The notes under the pieces are model-generated. The model saw only the letters and a list, made by a program, of their open reading frames with translations, was not told the origin of the DNA and ran no database searches. A stretch of DNA of 10,918 nucleotides. It comes from JAUHWS01 sp964571805 (GTDB taxonomy: Bacteria > Patescibacteriota > Gracilibacteria > UM-FILTER-43-11). The stretch spans positions 1 to 10,918 of the forward strand of contig CAZNDI010000029.1 in the NCBI GenBank assembly GCA_964571805.1, given 5' to 3'. Of this stretch, positions 1 to 5,238 are shown in pieces (the first letter of the stretch is position 1; each line of letters starts with the position of its first letter). Position numbers and translations under genes: made by a program.

Positions 1-240
1 ATGCAAAATCGAGGTTCAGTCATCTCATTCACCATGAACGGCGTCCACCCTCACGACATCACCGAAGGCCTCTCTAAAAATCAGATCTGCATCCGAGCTG
101 GGCACCACTGCTGTCAGCCTTTAATGGACCATTGGGGGATCCCTGCGACGGCACGACTAAGTTTTGCCCTGTATAATGAAAAAGCGGATGTGGACAAGGC
201 GGTGGAAGGGTTGAAGGAAGTGTATGAGTATTTTAAGTAA
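1..240 (+). CDS. sufS: Cysteine desulfurase SufS, C-terminal end (partial)
   Basis: This is the last 79 codons of a group II (SufS-type) PLP-dependent cysteine desulfurase, which takes sulfur from L-cysteine as an enzyme-bound persulfide for iron-sulfur cluster assembly. The visible RAGHHC motif (residues 32-37) holds the catalytic cysteine, C37 in window numbering, in the short-loop context typical of SufS. It is followed by QPLMDHWGIPATARLSFALY, the usual C-terminal block with the substrate-contacting Arg, and by a helix that ends the family. The frame is open to the left edge. The ATG at base 1 lies inside the conserved domain, so it is an internal Met and the gene starts outside the window. 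The next gene, sufU, encodes the expected sulfur-acceptor partner, so the two probably form one unit. A second Cys directly follows the catalytic one. The family call is secure. Confidence 0.95.
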   Translation: MQNRGSVISFTMNGVHPHDITEGLSKNQICIRAGHHCCQPLMDHWGIPATARLSFALYNEKADVDKAVEGLKEVYEYFK

Positions 241-247
241 CCCATAT

Positions 248-342
248 GTCATTTCGACCTTGCGGAGAAATCTATTCCTCGCGAGCAAATGGTTGGTTAG
301 GAATAGATTTCTCCACTCCGCTCTCGCTTCGGTCGAAATGAC
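248..342. repeat. 95-bp imperfect palindromic repeat between sufS and sufU
   Basis: The ends are a perfect 12-bp inverted repeat (GTCATTTCGACC at 248-259 and its complement at 331-342). Inside them is a perfect 16-bp inverted repeat (GGAGAAATCTATTCCT at 264-279 and its complement at 299-314) around a 19-bp loop. The right arm has about 12 extra bases between its two blocks, so the palindrome is lopsided. As RNA it would fold into a long hairpin in either direction. From memory, palindromes of the ATTTCGACC/GAGAAATCT type recur as dispersed intergenic repeats in many unrelated genomes. The copy number in this genome cannot be judged here. It may be a small mobile palindrome or an intercistronic processing or attenuation site. 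Confidence 0.75.
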
Positions 343-357
343 AAAAAGGGAGGAGCT

Positions 358-408
358 GGAGGAGGTCCCCAAATTCGTAATTAAAAACTCGTAATTATAT
401 GGACCTCT
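358..408 (+). promoter_or_regulatory. sufU translation start region: SD set apart from AUG by a repeat and hairpin
   Basis: A strong Shine-Dalgarno match (GGAGGAGGT, 358-366) lies about 32 bases before the sufU ATG at 399, too far for normal use. Between them TCGTAATTA occurs twice (375-383 and 389-397, period 14). TAATTA at 378-383 can pair with TAATTA at 392-397, which would loop out much of the spacer. In addition, 362-368 (GAGGTCC) can pair with 401-407 (GGACCTC), tying part of the SD to the first codons. An in-frame TAA at 378 rules out an earlier start. The pairings are seen in the sequence; any regulatory role is inferred. Confidence 0.45.
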
Positions 409-866
409 ACGCCCAAAATATCTTAGACCGGTACAAAGCTCCTTTTCACAAGGGCAAATCTCAGAGCGAAGAGCGAAGAGCGAAGAGCGAAGAGTCTGAA
501 CAAAAAAGCTCACCGCTCCATGCTCACCGCTCCACGCTTGCGACTCATAAAGAGGCTAATCATTCGTGTGGGGACGTGGTGGAAGTGGAAATGGAGTTGA
601 ATGAAGAAAGGCTCAAGCAATACCACTTTTCCGGAGCCGGATGTGCCATTTCGATGGCGGCGGCGGACATGATGGGCGATTTGATCGTGGGGATGACCGA
701 AATGGAGGTTTTAGCTCTCACGAAAGAGGAGATTTACGAGATGTTAGGCATCGAAATCAGTGTGCGGCGGAGTAAATGTGCTTTACTCGGGCTCTTGGCC
801 ATTCAGAATGGGCTTTTGGCGTATCAAAACAAGGAAGGAAAGACTTGGAAGGATTATCATATTTAA
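399..866 (+). CDS. sufU: Iron-sulfur cluster assembly scaffold / sulfur-acceptor protein SufU
   Basis: This 155-residue protein is of the SufU/NifU_N/IscU family. It accepts persulfide sulfur from SufS, and the SufS gene lies just upstream. The N-terminal ILDRYKAPFHKG matches the family start. The three conserved Cys are C57 (in SCGD, with D59), C82 (in GAGCAISM) and C127 (in RRSKC). Lys before the third Cys, rather than the His of IscU, supports SufU. Only 44 residues separate the second and third Cys, as in IscU, so the usual 18-20-residue SufU insertion is missing. Between residues about 22 and 50 the normal linker to the first Cys is replaced or lengthened by a repeat-derived peptide, which moves the first Cys from about position 41 in Bacillus SufU to 57. 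The start at 399 is forced by an in-frame stop at 378. A terminator hairpin follows the stop at once. Family certain; SufU rather than IscU likely. Confidence 0.93.
   Translation: MDLYAQNILDRYKAPFHKGKSQSEERRAKSEESEQKSSPLHAHRSTLATHKEANHSCGDVVEVEMELNEERLKQYHFSGAGCAISMAAADMMGDLIVGMTEMEVLALTKEEIYEMLGIEISVRRSKCALLGLLAIQNGLLAYQNKEGKTWKDYHI
463..542 (+). repeat. Heptad-repeat element inserted in frame in sufU
   Basis: On the coding strand this holds four perfect AGAGCGA heptads (463-490), a short spacer, A6 (502-507), then four GCTC-type heptads (GCTCACC, GCTCCAT, GCTCACC, GCTCCAC; 508-535). The two halves are roughly complementary, so the unit is a loose palindrome. It is translated as a charged SEERRAKSEE segment followed by KSSPLHAHRST, neither of which belongs to the SufU family. 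The same plan occurs in priA (twice) and ddl in this window. Confidence 0.85.
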
Positions 867-914
867 AAAAGCCTTGTAGGATGTGGATTAATCGCTTTTC
901 TACAAGGCATTTTT
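865..914 (+). terminator. Rho-independent terminator of sufU, with an unusual conserved loop
   Basis: A perfect 9-bp stem (GCCTTGTAG, 871-879, with its complement 900-908) is followed by ATTTTT. Upstream A6 can pair with the T run across one mismatch, so it could work in both directions. The 20-base loop (GATGTGGATTAATCGCT at 880-896) is nearly repeated in the loop of the larger hairpin at 1065-1114, which has a different stem. The hairpin sits immediately after the sufU stop codon. Confidence 0.8.
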
Positions 915-924
915 GGCAATCAAT

Positions 925-952
925 TTGACAAATTTTGAATTCGTACTATAAT
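925..952 (+). promoter_or_regulatory. Strong sigma70-type promoter in the sufU downstream region
   Basis: A perfect -35 box TTGACA (925-930) and a perfect -10 box TATAAT (947-952) are separated by 16 bp. The predicted start of transcription is near 958-960. The promoter lies just after the sufU terminator and about 210 bases before the next long gene, which has its own nearer promoter. It therefore probably drives a short RNA or a leader ending near 1136. Confidence 0.75.
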
Positions 953-957
953 GCTCG

Positions 958-1136
958 TGAATCAGACGAACTAAGAAAAAAGAAGAATTTAACTTAAATA
1001 AGCCAATTTTATGCCATTCACGGGCACGCTTCACATCAAAAACTAAATCCTTCTTTATCTGAGAGGGTTTTGTCTGTATGACGTGGAGTTAATCGCTACC
1101 TACAGGCAAAACCCCTTGTGAAATGGGCTTTTTTTT
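958..1136 (+). ncRNA. Candidate small RNA or regulatory leader, unclassified
   Basis: Transcription from the promoter at 925-952 would give an RNA of about 178 bases. It would contain the 14-bp hairpin at 1065-1114 and end at a T8 run (1129-1136). Alternative pairings are visible. Bases 1013-1021 (GCCATTCAC) can pair with 1118-1128 (GTGAAATGGGC) with two bulges, directly before the T run, which would make a terminator enclosing the hairpin. Bases 1016-1026 can instead pair with 952-962, and 979-990 with 1045-1056 with one mismatch. These last two helices would cross, and the first is only partly inside the transcript. A tiny ORF of 11 codons (MPFTGTLHIKN, 1011-1046) lacks an SD. I do not recognise a known RNA family. 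It may be a stand-alone RNA or the leader of the giant gene. Existence likely, identity unknown. Confidence 0.4.
1065..1114 (+). other. Large hairpin with a loop shared with the sufU terminator
   Basis: Bases 1065-1078 (GGGTTTTGTCTGTA) pair with 1101-1114 over 14 bp, including one G-U pair. The 22-base loop contains GACGTGGAGTTAATCGCT (1080-1097). This matches the sufU terminator loop at 880-896 except for one C/T change and one inserted base, and both loops are closed by GTA and TAC. The stems are otherwise unrelated in sequence and length. The T run at 1129-1136 lies 14 bases beyond the stem, so this is not a standard terminator by itself. Confidence 0.7.
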
Positions 1137-1144
1137 GGTATAAT
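1116..1144 (+). promoter_or_regulatory. Extended -10 promoter for the giant gene
   Basis: TGGTATAAT (1136-1144) is an extended -10 element with a perfect TATAAT at 1139-1144. TTGTGA at 1116-1121 is a 4/6 match to the -35 box with a 17-bp spacer. The predicted start near 1151 leaves an untranslated leader of only about 14 A/T bases before the ATG at 1165, with no Shine-Dalgarno sequence. The promoter overlaps the T run that ends the upstream RNA, so the two transcripts could interfere. Confidence 0.6.
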
Positions 1145-1164
1145 ATAAAGATTTATTTAAATTT

Positions 1165-4100
1165 ATGAACTCAACTCGAGAAGGCATCACAGGAAGAGAA
1201 AATGCAGGGGCCCTATCTTATGTTTTAGAGACCAGCATACACAAAATCGAACAGGAGGGAAAAATTGAGCCCAACAGGAAGAAGTCAGATGCATTATACA
1301 AGAAGGCTCGAAAGGCAAAAGAAGTATTAAGGGCCAAACAGAAGCCCGTTTTAGAGGAGAATGAATTAGAGACAGCTTTGAATGAAGTGAGTCGCCATGA
1401 TCACCTCCTTAAAAGCATTGAAACGGGTCGTTTTAGCCAAATTGAAGTCAATATTTTAGAAAGCTCTGATTTAAAGCATTTTTTAGATGAAGGCCTTTTA
1501 GATGAGCTTAAGCGCACTAAAATTAAAATTGCTACTAAAATTTCTGCCTTTAGCAATCTTTACTCTAAAAATGAGGGCCAACTTCGGAGGGAGGCGGAGC
1601 AAGACTGGAAGGGCCATGTGGAAGAGCTCAAGGCAGAAATAGAGGAATTAAAAGCCAGTGACCGTAAAGGCAGTAAATCTCGTATGAAAGATTTACAGCT
1701 GGAAATCTCAAAAGGGCACGAACAGTGGGTTAAATATCGGATCACTGATTTGGATCAACAGCAAGGCCAAGCTTTAAATGACGTTTCAGGAGGAATCGAT
1801 GATCTCTATTTTGCTCAGGATTTGAAGAACATGCTTGATGAGGCAAAAAATATTGAGATGGAGCGTATCAATGCCGGTTTGGAGGTGCAGGTGAAAGAAT
1901 TACAAAAACAGCTCGATGACGGACAACTCCACAGCCCCCTTCGAGAAAACATCCAGGCCAGCTTAGACCGTGCCCAAGCCATGATAAGAGACCGGTCCAT
2001 TGTAGACCCCATGAGACTGAGAACCATCATGGGCGATCTAAAAAATGGAAAAATAGCCTTAGGAGAATCCATTGAAGAGCTAAAAGACATCAATAAGCGA
2101 CGCCCTGAAATTGAAAAAAATGTCGTTTTAGAGCATGAAAAATTTAAAGAATCATTAAAAAAGATAACGCCAGATTTAGTTCAAAGATTAAAGACGCGCT
2201 TCAAAAAGGAGCTGGCTAAGGATAGTATTCTTCAGAATCAAGTCAAACTTCTTGAAGTCTTGGCTGACCCCAACAGCCAGGAAAGAAGGGAGATGAAGGA
2301 ATGGGATGACAAGCTTGCTTCCAACATTTCTTTCTTGCCGCCAGAAGAATTGCAGACCTTTGAGATGGATGTAAAAACCTATCAAAAACTCATTCCCCTG
2401 TTAGAAATCGCCGAAAATGAAGATTATGAGCTGGCAAAGGCGGCCCATATTTCGATTGTAGGCCTAGAAAAGGCTAAAAGTGGCGCAGAGGTCCGAAAGG
2501 TTCTCGATAAAAACCTGGGGGTGGAAGATGCGGAGGTGCCTCATCGGAGCGATTATGAAATTTACGGAGACAAATCTAAACATGTCAAAATTCTCCCGTC
2601 CAGTGAATTTGAACGCTATAAAAAGTACACCACGGGAAACATGGTCTACCATGAGCGAATGAATGCCTCGGGGACCAAAGAGTGGTACATTTTTGTCGAT
2701 GAAAGGGCCTTTAAAGATGAGAATCAAACGAAGGAGCTCAAACGACAGTTGACCCAAGAATTGCTTCATGCTGAATTTGAACGAGGAGGGACTACCCAAG
2801 ACGAGGAGGGTCATTTGATCACCTTCAAGAAAAAACTTGAAAAGGAATACATCACGGATCATCCGGAACGGTGGGCTGACATTAGAGAGGCTTTTGTAGA
2901 ATGGATGCAGGAAACTGGTGAAAAGGATTCACATGGGGGAGATGAGTGGCCCAATTTGGATATTTTGAGTGAGCTTTTCTCACTTCAAAATGAACTGGGG
3001 CAAAAAGAAATTAAAAAGAGAACCCTCAGCCCGAAGGAAAAGCTGAACAATTTGCTTTATGCTTTTAATGTTCAAAAAATTGCTCAGGCCCACCTTCCGA
3101 ACCTAGAAAAAACGGCGGAAAAATATGAGATAAACGAAATAAATTTCGGTTCCAAAGAAGGTCTACCCGTCGAAGCAGGGTACATTGACCCCAACGATGT
3201 GGGAGCGAGTGGTGCCCCTCAAGGCCCAGGCTCACCTCCGGTGGAAGTGCCTCTGGATACGGCCAAAAAGCAGGAACGACAAGACAAAACTGACGATGCC
3301 AAACGACGCCTTGAGATTCTTGAAAAATCGGTTCATTTGAAAAAAATTGATGGCTTACCCGAGTTGGTGCAAAAAATGCTCCGTTACAATGAGGAAACAA
3401 GTCGAATGAATCAAATCGGTGATCCGGGATATGACACCAAGGTTGAGAGTCGTAATGCAGAAATCTTAAAAGACATTGCCTCCATGGAATCTGCCATTGG
3501 CGACATGTCGGTGAGAGAAACTAATACGGACATGAGTCTGATGCGAAACCTTTGGAACAACACCACTTTTTTGTCCATCGAAGATTTCGTGCAGGCGGGC
3601 AAACAGTTTATGGAATATTGGAAGCGACGTATGACCCGCAGAGTCGAGGACCATGCGGCCCGTATCAACATGGCTATTTTCGGAGGGTCAGGGATGGGTC
3701 TGGAAGCCACGGCGGCGCAACAAAAGGTCGAAGCCGGAGAAGTCGGAGAGTGGGAGGGAAGAATCGACAAACTCGACCCGATTCAGTTGGAGGCATTACT
3801 AGATAATTTGGCTAAAAGTGCCACTCCTGACCGTGACCGCTTTAAAGCCATTCTTCGAACTCTAGCAAAAAAAGGCCGTCTGAATTGGCGAAAGCCTAGT
3901 GTTTGGAAGATTCTCAATAAATTGCAAGATTTGGTTTACTTTAGAGAAGATGATCCGGACCTGCTCAACAACCCCAATCTCCTTCGCCTCAAACTCGCTA
4001 AGGCTATTGGAGCCTTTTATGATCAGGATGAATTTCCGGGATTGGATCAAAGCAATGCTTCTTCTTATGACAGTGAAATGAATAAATTTATTCCTCTTCA

Positions 4101-5238
4101 CAAAGAAACACCCACCACTCTAGGTAAGAAGATGGAGGAAATTCTAGTCAGAAATAGGAGTGGTGAAAAAACAGCCAACCCCATTGAATATGAATCAATC
4201 ATTGATTTTTGCATTAGCTCAGGTCGATCCTTTGCCGAAAATGCCACCTTCTACTTGATTGCAGGGATTGCTGATGGGATTTTGGCTCCCAATCGAGGGC
4301 TTGCCATGGCAACGAAAGGTGAAAATTCAACAGTTTGGCCGCCTGTTCAGTGGTTTGAAACGGCCACCCCTTCGCAAGCCTATTATCAGAAACTTTGTGC
4401 AGACAACTTTGCTGAGGACTACGAAGCGGGAAGTTTGGTGGGCGAAGGACGGGGTGAAAAATTCAGAAATTGGGTTTTCACGGACATGGTCAACAAGCCC
4501 ATTATTGCAGATCGTGTCGATAAATCGGCCAGTAAAGCCAAGTGGGATCCGGACTGGTGTCGCACCGTGACCTGCATGGGAAATGCGGAACACATCCGCC
4601 AATTTCTTGCGGGGCAAGGAGGGCGCATTGTGGCGCAGCCCGCAGCGGTGGCAGCGTCTTATGTGGGGATGTTGCAGTATTTAGAAGAAAATGCCATCAA
4701 TCCCAAACGAGTGGGTCGGGCCGACTTTGCTCGTCTTGCGGGAAGTATTGTGATGCAAGAAGGGATCATTTCTGGAACCGCCTACGGCTCCGATCTTTAC
4801 ACACGTCAAGTCAACAATGAACAAGAACCCAACGAAGCCGGACGAGGGCGTTACGGAGGTCAAAACCTAAGATTTCACAGAGATAAATTATCTGATTTTT
4901 TGGCTCAGATCAACCCTGATCTCTTTCAGCTCTTGAGAGGAAGAGAGCTCACTACAACTAGGGATAAGAAGGACATGGGAGTTAAAGTGGCTGAATTATT
5001 GAACCGAGATTATCCGGGAATGCTCCAAGAGCTGGGCATAAAAATAGAAGAAATCGACTCGATTGATAATATTTTCAACAAACTTCGCCCCATCATGAGT
5101 TCTATTTTTAATAGAATGTCGGGGGAAAAGTATCAGAATCTTCTCAAATATGTGGTTCAAAATGCCGGGAATACAGGGGCTGCCAACAGCTCCAATTATG
5201 AGGCATCGGCTGTAGCGCCAATGAGGGCTGCGGCTTAA
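1165..5238 (+). CDS. Giant coiled-coil protein of unknown function with a degenerate zincin-like motif
   Basis: I do not recognise this 1357-residue protein. It has no signal peptide and no membrane segment, so it is probably cytoplasmic. Residues about 25-420 are highly charged, Lys/Glu-rich and largely helical, with coiled-coil stretches such as VEELKAEIEELKASDR and LEVQVKELQKQLDD. Residues about 470-545 read as a compact alpha/beta region (YEIYGDKSKHVKIL, then KEWYIFVDERAF) ending in the helix LTQELLHAEFERG. This resembles a zincin active-site helix in which the first His of HExxH is Gln (Q531, E532, H535), so a working metallopeptidase is doubtful. A Gly/Pro-rich linker at about 678-697 separates it from a C-terminal region (about 698-1357) that is helical and less charged, with FGGSGMGLEA near 838 and several Trp- and Cys-containing blocks. 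The ATG at 1165 is the first start after an extended -10 promoter; no SD is present. It converges on priA. A structural or scaffold role, or a decayed protease-related role, is guesswork. Confidence 0.85.
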   Translation: MNSTREGITGRENAGALSYVLETSIHKIEQEGKIEPNRKKSDALYKKARKAKEVLRAKQKPVLEENELETALNEVSRHDHLLKSIETGRFSQIEVNILESSDLKHFLDEGLLDELKRTKIKIATKISAFSNLYSKNEGQLRREAEQDWKGHVEELKAEIEELKASDRKGSKSRMKDLQLEISKGHEQWVKYRITDLDQQQGQALNDVSGGIDDLYFAQDLKNMLDEAKNIEMERINAGLEVQVKELQKQLDDGQLHSPLRENIQASLDRAQAMIRDRSIVDPMRLRTIMGDLKNGKIALGESIEELKDINKRRPEIEKNVVLEHEKFKESLKKITPDLVQRLKTRFKKELAKDSILQNQVKLLEVLADPNSQERREMKEWDDKLASNISFLPPEELQTFEMDVKTYQKLIPLLEIAENEDYELAKAAHISIVGLEKAKSGAEVRKVLDKNLGVEDAEVPHRSDYEIYGDKSKHVKILPSSEFERYKKYTTGNMVYHERMNASGTKEWYIFVDERAFKDENQTKELKRQLTQELLHAEFERGGTTQDEEGHLITFKKKLEKEYITDHPERWADIREAFVEWMQETGEKDSHGGDEWPNLDILSELFSLQNELGQKEIKKRTLSPKEKLNNLLYAFNVQKIAQAHLPNLEKTAEKYEINEINFGSKEGLPVEAGYIDPNDVGASGAPQGPGSPPVEVPLDTAKKQERQDKTDDAKRRLEILEKSVHLKKIDGLPELVQKMLRYNEETSRMNQIGDPGYDTKVESRNAEILKDIASMESAIGDMSVRETNTDMSLMRNLWNNTTFLSIEDFVQAGKQFMEYWKRRMTRRVEDHAARINMAIFGGSGMGLEATAAQQKVEAGEVGEWEGRIDKLDPIQLEALLDNLAKSATPDRDRFKAILRTLAKKGRLNWRKPSVWKILNKLQDLVYFREDDPDLLNNPNLLRLKLAKAIGAFYDQDEFPGLDQSNASSYDSEMNKFIPLHKETPTTLGKKMEEILVRNRSGEKTANPIEYESIIDFCISSGRSFAENATFYLIAGIADGILAPNRGLAMATKGENSTVWPPVQWFETATPSQAYYQKLCADNFAEDYEAGSLVGEGRGEKFRNWVFTDMVNKPIIADRVDKSASKAKWDPDWCRTVTCMGNAEHIRQFLAGQGGRIVAQPAAVAASYVGMLQYLEENAINPKRVGRADFARLAGSIVMQEGIISGTAYGSDLYTRQVNNEQEPNEAGRGRYGGQNLRFHRDKLSDFLAQINPDLFQLLRGRELTTTRDKKDMGVKVAELLNRDYPGMLQELGIKIEEIDSIDNIFNKLRPIMSSIFNRMSGEKYQNLLKYVVQNAGNTGAANSSNYEASAVAPMRAAA

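Noticed and set aside
157..513. A 118-codon open frame on the minus strand across sufS, the palindrome and sufU.
   Set aside because: It overlaps two sure genes and is kept open by repeat sequence; its translation has no protein-like pattern.
463..540. CRISPR array or tandem-repeat locus suggested by the regular heptads.
   Set aside because: The units are 7 bp with no unique spacers, and the same composite recurs inside other genes; no cas genes are present.
871..1114. Integron attC or IS200/IS605 ends suggested by paired hairpins with a shared motif.
   Set aside because: No transposase or integrase lies between or near them, and the attC core sites are not recognisable. The shared loop is reported as a separate observation instead.
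3552..3806. An 84-codon plus-strand frame inside the giant gene, Gly/Arg-rich.
   Set aside because: It is in a shadow frame of a clearly coding region and has no start context or neighbour support.
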